Shown: positions 45,417-53,993 of the stretch, piece after piece
How the letters are laid out: every line of letters starts with the position of its first letter
How positions within the stretch are numbered: position 1 is the stretch's first letter
NCBI RefSeq assembly: GCF_001434295.1
Contig: NZ_AZFA01000009.1
Coordinates: 1 to 64,000 of the forward strand
Direction: 5' to 3'
DNA from: Companilactobacillus versmoldensis DSM 14857 = KCTC 3814
GTDB taxonomy: Bacteria; Bacillota; Bacilli; Lactobacillales; Lactobacillaceae
Length of the DNA: 64,000 nucleotides
Notes under the pieces: model-generated
Told to the model about the DNA's origin: nothing
Databases searched by the model: none
The model's input: only the letters and a program-made list of their open reading frames with translations
Position numbers and translations under genes: made by a program

Positions 45417-46300
45417 ATCCAAAACGTATAAATAATATTGCAACAGCTGTTATCTACGGACTAGTTGGTATCGTTGTTTTGATACTGCTATTTCTGATTG
45501 GATATATCTTATTCAATGGTGTTCCTGATATCTCTTGGAAATTTTTGACGACTCCAGCACAAGCTTTTAGTGCTGGCGGTGGTATTAGAGATCAGTTGTT
45601 CAATTCACTTTATCTATTAGTATTGACACTGTTAATCTCATTCCCGATTGCGTTAGGTTCAGGTATCTATTTAGCTGAGTATGCACCTGATAATTGGTTT
45701 ACGAATTTGATCAGAACTACTATTGAGGTTTTAAGTTCTTTACCATCAGTTGTTGTAGGTCTATTTGGTTACTTGTTCTTAGTAATCCAATTGCATTTGA
45801 GTTTCTCAATTTTATCTGGTGCGATTGCACTGACGTTCTTCAATTTGCCACTCTTGACGAGAAGTATTGAAGAATCGCTCAATAGCGTTTCTGATCTTCA
45901 AAAGCAGGCAGGAATGTCTTTAGGACTTTCTGATTGGCGGACGATCACTCGGATCATCTTGCCAGTAGGTTTGCCTGGTATTTTAACTGGTGTGATCTTA
46001 AGTGCTGGACGTGTCTTTGGTGAAGCTGCTGCTTTGATTTACACAGCTGGTCAAAGTGCTCCAATAGTAAATTATGCTAACTGGAATATTTTCGATCCAT
46101 CCAGTTTCTTAAATCCAATGCGTCCTGCTGAAACACTCGCAGTTCACATTTGGAAAGTTAATACTGAAAGTGTTACCCCGGATGCCCACTTGATCTCAAG
46201 TGCGTCATCGGCGGTCTTAATAATCGTGATCTTAATATTTAACCTAAGTGCTAGATTTATCGGTAACTGGTTGTATAAGAAGATGACGGCAACGAGGTAA
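45413..46300 (+). CDS. pstA: Phosphate ABC permease PstA
   Basis: The second membrane subunit, 295 residues, with IEVLSSLPSVVVGLFGYL, the counterpart of the PstC motif, and the loop LQKQAGMSLGLSDWRTITRIILP. ATGA overlap with pstC gives coupling. pstB follows 5 nt later. Confidence 0.95.
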   Translation: MNPKRINNIATAVIYGLVGIVVLILLFLIGYILFNGVPDISWKFLTTPAQAFSAGGGIRDQLFNSLYLLVLTLLISFPIALGSGIYLAEYAPDNWFTNLIRTTIEVLSSLPSVVVGLFGYLFLVIQLHLSFSILSGAIALTFFNLPLLTRSIEESLNSVSDLQKQAGMSLGLSDWRTITRIILPVGLPGILTGVILSAGRVFGEAAALIYTAGQSAPIVNYANWNIFDPSSFLNPMRPAETLAVHIWKVNTESVTPDAHLISSASSAVLIIVILIFNLSARFIGNWLYKKMTATR

Positions 46301-46305
46301 TCAAC

Positions 46306-47100
46306 ATGAAAGAATATAATCTTGAAGAACATTCAATAGTTAAAATAACGGATGAGGTTGAGATCTCATCCACAGATTTACAAGTTTATTATGGGAACGA
46401 CCATGCAATTTTTGATGCCAGTCTAGAATTCCCTAAGAATCAAATTACCTCATTGATCGGGGCTTCTGGCTCAGGGAAATCGACCTATTTACGCTGTTTG
46501 AATCGGATGAACGAAAAAATCGCTCGAGTCGATGGCAAAATTATGTATCAAGGAACTGATATCAATGCTTCTGGTGTCAATGTTTACGAAGTGAGAAAGC
46601 AGATTGGGATGGTATTTCAGCGTCCAAATCCGTTTGCTAAATCGATTCGTGAGAACATCCAATTTGCTTTGAAGAGCAATGGTATTCATGATAAGCATGT
46701 GCTTGAAGAACGCTTGGAAAGTAGTCTAAAAGAAGCTGCTTTGTGGGATGAGGTCAAAGATGAACTGGACAAGAGTGCTTTGGAACTTTCTGGTGGACAA
46801 CAACAGCGTTTATGTATTGCTCGTTCAGTTGCTATGCGCCCACAAATATTGCTCTTAGATGAACCAGCTAGTGCGCTTGACCCAATTTCGACTTCGAAGA
46901 TTGAAGATACTTTGGATGAGTTGAAATCTCACTACACGATCATTATTGTTACTCATAACATGTCCCAGGCAACACGTATTAGTAACTACACAGCCTTTTT
47001 CCATCTTGGCCACATTGTCGAGTATGATAAGACTAAGAATATTTTTATGAATCCGTCCATGCCTGCGACATCTGACTATATTTCCGGTGCATTTGGTTAA
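46306..47100 (+). CDS. pstB: Phosphate ABC transporter ATPase
   Basis: PstB powers phosphate uptake. Its 264 residues hold Walker A GASGSGKST, FQRPNPFAKSI after the Q-loop, signature LSGGQQQRLCIARS, Walker B ILLLDEPASALDPIS and the H-loop THNMSQATRIS. The FQRPNPF segment is typical of PstB. About 20 residues precede the usual start, though ACGAGG before the first ATG supports it. Confidence 0.96.
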   Translation: MKEYNLEEHSIVKITDEVEISSTDLQVYYGNDHAIFDASLEFPKNQITSLIGASGSGKSTYLRCLNRMNEKIARVDGKIMYQGTDINASGVNVYEVRKQIGMVFQRPNPFAKSIRENIQFALKSNGIHDKHVLEERLESSLKEAALWDEVKDELDKSALELSGGQQQRLCIARSVAMRPQILLLDEPASALDPISTSKIEDTLDELKSHYTIIIVTHNMSQATRISNYTAFFHLGHIVEYDKTKNIFMNPSMPATSDYISGAFG

Positions 47101-47149
47101 AAATACTGCCATTCAATTTTGTAACGGATTCTCAACCGGAGGATAAATT

Positions 47150-47869
47150 ATGCGAGAACTATTTTCAAAAGAATTAAATCAACTTCACGATCAATTTATG
47201 CAAATGGGAATCAATACGAGCAAGCAAATTTATCAAGCAACTAGGGCATTTACCCTGCATGATAATAAATTGGCTAAGGAAGTAATCGAAAATGATCAAA
47301 ACACAAACGGTGAAGAGATTCGCCTGGAGAAAGAAGCTTTTGACTTCATTGCATTACAACAACCTGTGGCTACAGATCTACGAATTATCATGGTTATTTT
47401 AAAGGCCAGTTCAGATTTAGAGCGGATCGGTGACCATGCCGTCAGTATTGCTGAAGAGACTATCCGTGGGGAAATGGATCAACGTTTGCCGATCGTTGAA
47501 AAAAATATCGCTGACATGACTGCTCAGATCCGGACGATGCTCGAACAAGGTTTGGATTCGTATATCAGAAATGATGAAAACGATGCTCGTGCGGTAGCAA
47601 AAGAGGATCTGATCGTTGATCGACAGTATGATTTGACTAGATCACTAGTAACGAACTCTATTCAAATGGGTTCCATGACGGCTAATATGGGTTCAAGTTA
47701 TTTGATGGTCGACCGGATGTTAGAACGGATCGGCGATCACATCGTTAACTTGGCTGAATGGACAGTTTATAGCAGTTCAGGAAAAATGGTCGAATTAAAC
47801 GAAGGTAAGCGCAATAGTGAAGTACTTGCTAAATTAGCCGAAGATGAGCAAGAGAAGAACAACGGCTAA
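47150..47869 (+). CDS. phoU: Phosphate transport regulator PhoU
   Basis: PhoU is a cytosolic helical protein that signals phosphate status and limits Pst activity. The 239 residues form the two-repeat PhoU fold, with the metal-site motifs DLERIGDHAVSIAEE and MLERIGDHIVNLAEW. GGAGG lies before the start. It is the last gene of the operon and is followed by a terminator. Confidence 0.95.
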   Translation: MRELFSKELNQLHDQFMQMGINTSKQIYQATRAFTLHDNKLAKEVIENDQNTNGEEIRLEKEAFDFIALQQPVATDLRIIMVILKASSDLERIGDHAVSIAEETIRGEMDQRLPIVEKNIADMTAQIRTMLEQGLDSYIRNDENDARAVAKEDLIVDRQYDLTRSLVTNSIQMGSMTANMGSSYLMVDRMLERIGDHIVNLAEWTVYSSSGKMVELNEGKRNSEVLAKLAEDEQEKNNG

Positions 47870-47871
47870 TC

Positions 47872-47916
47872 AAAAAGGATGAATTCAAGATTTTATCTTG
47901 AGTCCATCCTTTTTTT
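47872..47916. terminator. Bidirectional terminator after phoU
   Basis: AAAAAGGAT...CAAGAT and ATCTTG...ATCCTTTTTTT form a stem with a short internal loop between convergent phoU and the XRE-family gene. Confidence 0.85.
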
Positions 47917-48490
47917 AGAATAAATTGATTCCTAAAACAAATTTAAAAATCAGCCAAGTTAGTATAAGCCCCATCGTTAAGCCAATTATTCCACCAGTGA
48001 TGTATTGAATGGCTTTAGCCTTTGACGATTTAGGGGTGACTTTTACCGGTCGATCATGTAGATAATTGATAACTTGTTGAAAAGTATTTAAGTCGGCTTT
48101 ATGGGCATATTTTAGGAACATAAATATCATTCCTAGTCCAAGTACCGTTGTAGAACCAACTAATAGTGAGCCTAGCATCTTGGAATATTTGAGGCTGAAA
48201 AGGGCTAGATATGTCAAAACTATTAGCCATAAGATCCCAATTAAGAGCCATAATAATTTCTGCTTTAACAATTTATGCTTCATTATAGGCAAATCCTCCT
48301 GGACTAAATCATCTAAGGAAAGATCATAAATATTGGATATCAGTACTAGACTAGTAATGTCAGGATAAGTTTTCCCAGTTTCCCAATTGGAAATCGTCTG
48401 TCGACTGACATGAGCCTTATGTGATAGGTCATCCTGAGAATAACTGTGTGCCTGACGTAATTTTGCTAACTTAATACCTAAATTCATCAT
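47915..48490 (-). CDS. XRE-family HTH protein with membrane domain
   Basis: A 191-residue protein with an N-terminal helix-turn-helix (LAKLRQAHSYSQDDLSHKAHVSRQTISNWETGKTYPD pattern) and about four hydrophobic segments (near residues 80-100, 105-125 and 165-190). Such HTH-membrane proteins are frequent in lactobacilli and may sense envelope conditions. No partner is obvious. It is divergent from the reductase gene at 48682. Function is unknown. Confidence 0.82.
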   Translation of the reverse strand: MMNLGIKLAKLRQAHSYSQDDLSHKAHVSRQTISNWETGKTYPDITSLVLISNIYDLSLDDLVQEDLPIMKHKLLKQKLLWLLIGILWLIVLTYLALFSLKYSKMLGSLLVGSTTVLGLGMIFMFLKYAHKADLNTFQQVINYLHDRPVKVTPKSSKAKAIQYITGGIIGLTMGLILTWLIFKFVLGINLF

Positions 48491-48681
48491 CGTTTCCCCA
48501 TTTCTAATTAAAGAATCAAGAGCACATTTTGTCTGTCAAAAGTCTTTGACGTTAGCTATTTGTAACGGCGTTATAGTGTTTGCCGCTTAAGCATATCAAA
48601 CAGAGACAAGTAAAACAATATGATTATTTGACTTCGAGCTTACTTGAAGGGATATCATGAAAATAAATATAGGAGGAAGCA

Positions 48682-49686
48682 ATGATGAATAAAGATGATA
48701 AAGTTGTCGTTTTAGGTGCCACTGGCTATATGGGGTCTTGGTTGATTCAGGATTTATTCGATGCCGGATATACTAATGTGTATGGAACCTTCAACAATCC
48801 GGAGAAAGCACAAGCTCTTCAAAGCGATTTTGCAAAACTCCATTTAGTCCAAATCGACGTTTTGAATGACAATGCTAAATTGATCGAATTGATGAAGGAT
48901 ACCCGTTGGCTATTCAACGATACAGCAGCTTTTTCTGGTCAGGAAAAAACTACCGATGACTACATCGTAACGAAAACTATTATGGTCAATAATGTAATGC
49001 AGGCGGTAAAACAAGCTGGGACCGTTAGGAAAATCGTTCATATTGGTTCCGTTGGGACAATAGGTGCTGGTCATTATGATCCTTCAGTCTTGGAATATGA
49101 TGAGAGCGATGTTTCGGCCATGGATCCCGATAATATTTGGGGCATCATGAAAGTTGCCGAAGAAAAAACCGTTACTCGTTGGTGTAAAGCTTTAGATATC
49201 GATTACGTGATCGTCCATCCAACTAATGTCATTGGGCCCTCAAAATTAGCTTGGAATCACGACATGATCGTTGCTTATCTCAAAAACGGTCAGCCATTGA
49301 TCGAATCGCAGATGGATAGTATCGATGTTCGGGATGTAGCTCAAATGCAATTGGATTTGATGAACAACGACCAAGCTAAAAACATCCGTATCCTTGGTAC
49401 AGGCTTCACACTGATGTTCAGCGATTTAGTGGATGATGTGAATGAACATCTAGATCAAAAGCAAATTGAGACTTTGTTTGGTCAAATGTCAGCTGTTATA
49501 AGTCAAAAAGATGCCTTGGCAGTCTTGAAGAATGTGCCTGACAGCAAGTACTACCAGGAAAATATCAATCGTATCAATAATACTTTGAATATTCATACTA
49601 AGTATCCCGAAATGTATAAATATCAGTTTACCAATGCCAAAGAGACCATATTTGCAGCCTTAGATAAAATGTTAGAAAACAAATAG
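48682..49686 (+). CDS. NAD(P)-dependent epimerase/dihydroflavonol-reductase-like protein
   Basis: An extended SDR protein of 334 residues. The cofactor loop is VVLGATGYMGSWLI, with HIGSVGTIG as the strand-5 segment. The catalytic Tyr-x-x-x-Lys would be expected near NIWGIMKVAEE, where the Tyr is replaced by Trp-Gly-Ile-Met-Lys, so the active site is unusual or differently placed. AGGAGG supports ATG at 48682 or the next ATG at 48685. It is transcribed alone. The substrate is unknown. Confidence 0.8.
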   Translation: MMNKDDKVVVLGATGYMGSWLIQDLFDAGYTNVYGTFNNPEKAQALQSDFAKLHLVQIDVLNDNAKLIELMKDTRWLFNDTAAFSGQEKTTDDYIVTKTIMVNNVMQAVKQAGTVRKIVHIGSVGTIGAGHYDPSVLEYDESDVSAMDPDNIWGIMKVAEEKTVTRWCKALDIDYVIVHPTNVIGPSKLAWNHDMIVAYLKNGQPLIESQMDSIDVRDVAQMQLDLMNNDQAKNIRILGTGFTLMFSDLVDDVNEHLDQKQIETLFGQMSAVISQKDALAVLKNVPDSKYYQENINRINNTLNIHTKYPEMYKYQFTNAKETIFAALDKMLENK

Positions 49687-49696
49687 AAAATTTAAG

Positions 49697-49726
49697 AAGA
49701 ATCAGCCCATTCGGGCTGATTCTTTT
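49697..49726 (+). terminator. Terminator of SDR gene
   Basis: AAGAATCAGCCC (49697-49708) pairs with GGGCTGATTCTT around ATTC, with a T run. Confidence 0.9.
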
Positions 49727-49791
49727 GTCTTAATAATGCAAAATTAAATTTCTAAAACTATAAATATGGCTCATATATTATCCAAGACGAT

Positions 49792-50694
49792 TTACCATTG
49801 TTTGGAGTCATCTATATTAAGTAAATTCTCAAGACCCCATTTCTTTACTAACATTTTGATATCGATATTTTGGGGTTTGTCATTATGTTGTGTATTCTGT
49901 AAAATTTCACCACATAAATGAGCAGTCATTAACTTTCCACGGTGGTTTATTGCATTTACTGTCTTTTCTACATAATCCGGATCATTGTAAGACCACTTGC
50001 TTTTATAATCTTCCATGTAAAAATCTTTGTTATATTTCTCTTGACCCGAACCATTTTTTAATTTAGCGTTCATTTTTGCTAATCTCTCGCTCCACGTAGA
50101 AACCCAGTCCATACGATTATTATTTTTAAAACCAATTGGCAGTAATGTACAATTGCCAATTGTATGAGTCATTTCCGCAAAACGTCCATATTCGGCGTTG
50201 ATTCCGCTATATTTGTCTAAATTATATTTATCCAATAGTTCTTGCAAATTTTCTTGGTATCTATATTGAGCCTTGGTAATATTTTCTTGTTCCGCATTAT
50301 TTGGTATTAACTTTGCTGCATTAAGTCGCTTTTTATAAGGTGACCAAAATGAATTCATAATATCAGCATCAGGGTAATTTTCTTGGCTTTTATTTTTTAT
50401 TCGTTCGGCGGTAGCGTATTTACTTGTTTCCTTCCATAACAATTTATAAATACATTGCATTAAAATACAGTCTTCAACTTCGACCGTGTTTTCCCTATCA
50501 GGAAGATATTTTGCATCCCAATAATAGCCTGCTCGAGATTTTAAAAAGCGCATAACCCCATGGTCCTCTGGCTTTAAATGGTAATAAATTTCCCATTTTA
50601 AATCGTATTGCCAAGGTTTAATTTCTTTATCAGAGCATTCTTGAAGCCATAATACAATTGTTTCAATAGGTTTATCTAGTCTGCGTTCTTTCAT
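49792..50694 (-). CDS. Unknown protein, accessory-type orphan gene
   Basis: A 300-residue soluble protein that I do not recognise with confidence. It is rich in Trp, Tyr, Asn and Lys. The block EMTHTIGNCTLLPIGFKNNNRMDW resembles the IGN(F/L)TL-P motif seen in some uncharacterised phage- or defence-associated proteins and, more distantly, the DUF1524 end of GmrSD-type nucleases; the HNH His-Asn pair is not evident. The gene is more AT-rich than its neighbours and sits between a lone reductase and the aro operon. GGGGAA precedes the start. A decayed small gene lies just upstream on the same strand. Confidence 0.65.
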   Translation of the reverse strand: MKERRLDKPIETIVLWLQECSDKEIKPWQYDLKWEIYYHLKPEDHGVMRFLKSRAGYYWDAKYLPDRENTVEVEDCILMQCIYKLLWKETSKYATAERIKNKSQENYPDADIMNSFWSPYKKRLNAAKLIPNNAEQENITKAQYRYQENLQELLDKYNLDKYSGINAEYGRFAEMTHTIGNCTLLPIGFKNNNRMDWVSTWSERLAKMNAKLKNGSGQEKYNKDFYMEDYKSKWSYNDPDYVEKTVNAINHRGKLMTAHLCGEILQNTQHNDKPQNIDIKMLVKKWGLENLLNIDDSKQW

Positions 50695-50734
50695 GATGTT
50701 CCCCTTTAAAATTTCTAATTCTTGTGTCGATAAA

Positions 50735-50943
50735 CTAGTGATGTAGCTTCATGGCAGATTCCCAGTAAAGATGAGGCGCTGGAACTGGATCTGGAATGAT
50801 TATGATATTGCCATGTGTATAAAAGTCATAAGAGAGTTTCAAATATTTAAAAATAGTTAATGCCCTTCTTAAATTAAATATGATTGAAAGTTTAGGCCAA
50901 TTTTTTCAGTCAGTAACAATTTTATTGATTTAAAAAGTTCCAA
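50735..50943 (-). pseudogene. Frameshifted small gene of unknown function
   Basis: On the minus strand AGGAGG (50948-50953) precedes a TTG at 50943 and a frame of 24 codons that ends in TAA at 50869-50871. A second frame, offset by one, runs to TAG at 50735-50737 and reads protein-like sequence (ALTIFKYLKLSYDFYTHGN, then IPDPVPAPHLYWESAMKLHH). A single indel near 50875-50895 would join them into a protein of about 70 residues. It may have been an operon partner of the orphan gene at 49792. The rest of 50954-51044 is AT-rich with nothing recognised. Confidence 0.5.
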
Positions 50944-51044
50944 ATTACCTCCTAATTTTATTATCTGTCACGCAATACATCATGACAATAGATCTATTGC
51001 TAAATATATCATTATGGGTAATATCTGTATGATAATTTGACCAC

Positions 51045-51074
51045 AAAAAAACCAGCTCATTGAGCTGGTTTTTT
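51045..51074 (-). terminator. Terminator of the aromatic operon
   Basis: AAAAAAACCAGCTCA (51045-51059) and TTGAGCTGGTTTTTT (51060-51074) form an inverted repeat with T run on the minus strand, at the end of the aroK-type gene. Confidence 0.9.
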
Positions 51075-51856
51075 CATCCAATCATTTTCTGTTCTTTAGC
51101 AATTGAGGTAGTCGTAAGTAAATCAACTACTCGGTCAATCAAGTTGTCCGTAAGATTGGCATCGGTTTTAAATTCTTCTTTCAAAGCTAGTCGGATCTGC
51201 TGCATCCGGTTTTCCTGGATGACTGATTCGCCGCTGTGTTTCTTGATGTGGGCTACTTCTTTAACCACATTGAGACGCCGTGAGATCAAAGACAAGATCT
51301 GTCGATCTAAACTGTCGATCTCGCTTCGTAAAGAAACTAGCGAGTTGTCTTTGAGCGACAACATTTCCGTTAATTCTTGAACAATTTTGTCAGGTGCTTT
51401 TCCTTTAGTCATGATGACTGAATCAGAAACTGAACGGTAGAGTGGTTGGCGGTATTCGAATCGGTCCAATAAAGCCTTCATAGATAGCTGACGCAGTAAA
51501 GGTCGGTCAGTATCTGAAGATAGTCGCTGTAAAACAGTCGAGAAGTCGGCTTGTAAGAAAACGACGGTTGTCTTGCTATCGGCAATGACCTGGCGGTTTT
51601 CTTTTGATTCAACGATTCCGCCACCAGTGCTGATGATTGCCGAAGTTTTTAGACTACGTTCGAGTACGGCTGTTTCTCTTTGACGAAAGGCTTGTTCACC
51701 TTTTTCTTCCATGAATTCGTTGATGGTCATACCAGCGTCTTCAACGAAAGCATCATCGAGGTCTAAAAATTTCTTCGAAGTTGTCTTTGCCAGTTGTCGG
51801 CCCACGGTAGTTTTTCCGGCACCCATGAAACCAACTAAAATTATTGTGTCAGCCAT
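51074..51856 (-). CDS. Shikimate kinase fused to chorismate mutase
   Basis: A bifunctional-looking protein of 260 residues. Residues about 1-165 are shikimate kinase (Walker A GFMGAGKTT, DLDD, STGGGIV, RPLL) that phosphorylates shikimate. The last about 90 residues are an AroQ-type chorismate mutase (LRSEIDSLDRQILSLISRR...VKEVAHIKK...VIQENRMQQI), with the Arg, Lys and Glu positions of the E. coli P-protein mutase. The product would act twice in the pathway, before and after chorismate. The ATG at 51856 overlaps the tyrA end by 8 nt; AGGTGAG is upstream. It is the last gene of the aro operon. Confidence 0.88.
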   Translation of the reverse strand: MADTIILVGFMGAGKTTVGRQLAKTTSKKFLDLDDAFVEDAGMTINEFMEEKGEQAFRQRETAVLERSLKTSAIISTGGGIVESKENRQVIADSKTTVVFLQADFSTVLQRLSSDTDRPLLRQLSMKALLDRFEYRQPLYRSVSDSVIMTKGKAPDKIVQELTEMLSLKDNSLVSLRSEIDSLDRQILSLISRRLNVVKEVAHIKKHSGESVIQENRMQQIRLALKEEFKTDANLTDNLIDRVVDLLTTTSIAKEQKMIG

Positions 51857-52691
51857 TTTTAGACTCACCTACTTTTTTTCTAATTTCTTGAGCTTTTGAT
51901 ATTTTTTGATTAAGTGCTTCATTATTATTATTTTTCAAGTCGTCACGATAGTCGGATAGAGTCTTGATCATATCATCAAGGCCATCGATGATCTGTTGTT
52001 TGTTCGACATGATAATATCGGTCCAGAGACTTGGATTTGATTTGGCGATCCTGGTCGTATCACTGAATCCACCAGCGACACGATTTTGCCAGTTCAATTT
52101 ATTATCAGGGAGCATTTGGTCGACAGAGTCAGTCAGGGCGTAGGCTACCAAATGTGGCAAAGCGCTGATAGCAGCAGTCAAATGGTCGTGCTCAGCAGCT
52201 GACAATTGCTGGAAATCAGCTTCCAAAGGCGATAGCAGATCGATAACTTTATCGGCTAATTCGTTGTCCCCAATCAAGAAAAAGGGCGTACCTTTGAACA
52301 TCGATTGGTCCCGGCCAACGATACCTTTGCGTTCAGTACCGATCATTGGGTGTCCACCGATGAAATTCTTTAATCCTTGGGCAGCTTGTAAGATTTCACC
52401 TTTGGTTGATCCAATATCCATGACGATAGTATTCTCTTTAAGACTCATAGTTTTCAGCATATTTAATTGCTTGATGATGGTGGACACTGGTGTACAGAGG
52501 ATGATCATATCGACATCCTTAACGGTTTTTTCGTCCCAGTGGCCAATCTCGTTGACAACATTTTCGGATAAGGCAATCTGTGTTGTAGAGGGATTGTCAT
52601 CGATTCCTATTACATAATAGTTACTATTTTCTAATTTTTCGGCTAGGGAGCTTCCCATTGAGCCCAGTCCGTCTACGATTACTTTGATCAT
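51849..52691 (-). CDS. tyrA: Prephenate dehydrogenase
   Basis: TyrA oxidises prephenate to 4-hydroxyphenylpyruvate on the way to tyrosine. The 280 residues start with the NAD loop VDGLGSMGSSLA, then CTPVS, DIGSTKGE and GGHPMIGTERKG, the catalytic and substrate loops. No C-terminal ACT domain is present, so feedback control may come from transcription. It starts 2 nt after aroA. Confidence 0.93.
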   Translation of the reverse strand: MIKVIVDGLGSMGSSLAEKLENSNYYVIGIDDNPSTTQIALSENVVNEIGHWDEKTVKDVDMIILCTPVSTIIKQLNMLKTMSLKENTIVMDIGSTKGEILQAAQGLKNFIGGHPMIGTERKGIVGRDQSMFKGTPFFLIGDNELADKVIDLLSPLEADFQQLSAAEHDHLTAAISALPHLVAYALTDSVDQMLPDNKLNWQNRVAGGFSDTTRIAKSNPSLWTDIIMSNKQQIIDGLDDMIKTLSDYRDDLKNNNNEALNQKISKAQEIRKKVGESKNG

Positions 52692-52693
52692 AA

Positions 52694-53974
52694 TTACACG
52701 ATTCCTTCCAAATTATTAAAAAATGTTGGATAAGAGATTTTGACACTCTCATCGTCATCTAAAATAATAGTACCATTGGTGACCAAAGCTGCAATACTTA
52801 GCATCATTGCAATGCGATGATCGGTATGTCCAGAAACGTGGATCTTATCGGTCCGAAGTGATACTTTGCCGTCGATTATGAAGCCATCAGTGGTGGGAAC
52901 AATTTTTGCTCCCAATTTATTTAATTCGTCACTGACCGTCTTTATCCGGTCAGTTTCTTTGACTCTTAATTCGCTAGCGTCAGCAATGACGGTTTGTCCG
53001 TCAGCTTGCGTGGCAGCCAAGGCGATGATCGGTATTTCATCGATCAGTGAGGGGATGATCTGACCAGCGATTTTGATACCGTGTAGCTGACTAGTTTTGA
53101 CGGTGATGTCAGCCATCGGTTCGCCGACTGTTTCCTGTGGAACAATGGTGATATTGCCGCCCATTTTTTTAAGGACGGTGATAATACCAGTTCTCGTCGG
53201 ATTTATCCCGACGTTTTTGATCGTCAATTCACTGTTTGGAGTGATCAAACCCGCAACGATCCAATAAGCAGCTGAAGAGATATCGCCAGGAACTTCTATT
53301 TCCGTAGCTTGTAATTCTTGGTGAGCGGGGATGTGGATCGTATCATTTTTGTAGTCAACTTCAACGCCAAATTTCGGCAACATTTGCTCAGTATGATTGC
53401 GGCTGTGAAAATTATCAGTCACGTAAGTATCGGCACCGGCTGCTAAACCAGCTAACAAGATGGCGCTTTTTACTTGAGCAGAGCCAACGGTCAACTTCTG
53501 ATGGATCACTGGTAACAAGAGAGATTTTTTGATCTGCAAAGGTAAGTGACCGTCATCGGAAATGATGGTCCCACCGATCTCTGACAGTGGTCTGGTGATC
53601 CGTTTCATTGGTCGAGTCGATAAACTAGCATCCCCAACAATGGTTGCTGCTAGATTGGCACCGGTGAATAGCCCCGTCAACAATCTCGTCGAGGTCCCAG
53701 AATTACCCATATTGATCGGTCCCCAGGGGTCATTTAGATTATTGACACCTTTACCAACTACTTCGGTGATCCCGTTTGCTTCAGAGATTTTTACACCGAC
53801 GGCTTTTAGTGCGTTGATAGTGCTGGTTACGTCGTCGGAATGCAATATCTTGGCGATTTTAGTGGTTCCGTTGGCCATGGCACCAAACATCAAGGCACGA
53901 TGGGAGATACTTTTATCGCCGGGTACGGTAAGATTTCCTGTTAAACCGGTAGTTGTTGTTGGTAATTGTTTCAT
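52694..53974 (-). CDS. aroA: EPSP synthase
   Basis: AroA makes 5-enolpyruvylshikimate-3-phosphate from shikimate-3-phosphate and PEP. The 426-residue protein has VPGDKSISHRALMFGAMANG, GNSGTSTRLLTGLF (phosphate loop) and RVKETDRI. The motif NSGTSTR carries Ser in place of the Ala or Gly seen in the typical NAGTAMR pattern, as in class II-like enzymes. AGGAGG precedes the start. Confidence 0.96.
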   Translation of the reverse strand: MKQLPTTTTGLTGNLTVPGDKSISHRALMFGAMANGTTKIAKILHSDDVTSTINALKAVGVKISEANGITEVVGKGVNNLNDPWGPINMGNSGTSTRLLTGLFTGANLAATIVGDASLSTRPMKRITRPLSEIGGTIISDDGHLPLQIKKSLLLPVIHQKLTVGSAQVKSAILLAGLAAGADTYVTDNFHSRNHTEQMLPKFGVEVDYKNDTIHIPAHQELQATEIEVPGDISSAAYWIVAGLITPNSELTIKNVGINPTRTGIITVLKKMGGNITIVPQETVGEPMADITVKTSQLHGIKIAGQIIPSLIDEIPIIALAATQADGQTVIADASELRVKETDRIKTVSDELNKLGAKIVPTTDGFIIDGKVSLRTDKIHVSGHTDHRIAMMLSIAALVTNGTIILDDDESVKISYPTFFNNLEGIV

Positions 53975-53993
53975 GATGACCTCCTGAATGTGA

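Noticed and set aside
53562-53987. 141-codon open frame on the plus strand over aroA
   Set aside because: It is antisense to highly conserved aroA motifs and lacks a ribosome site.
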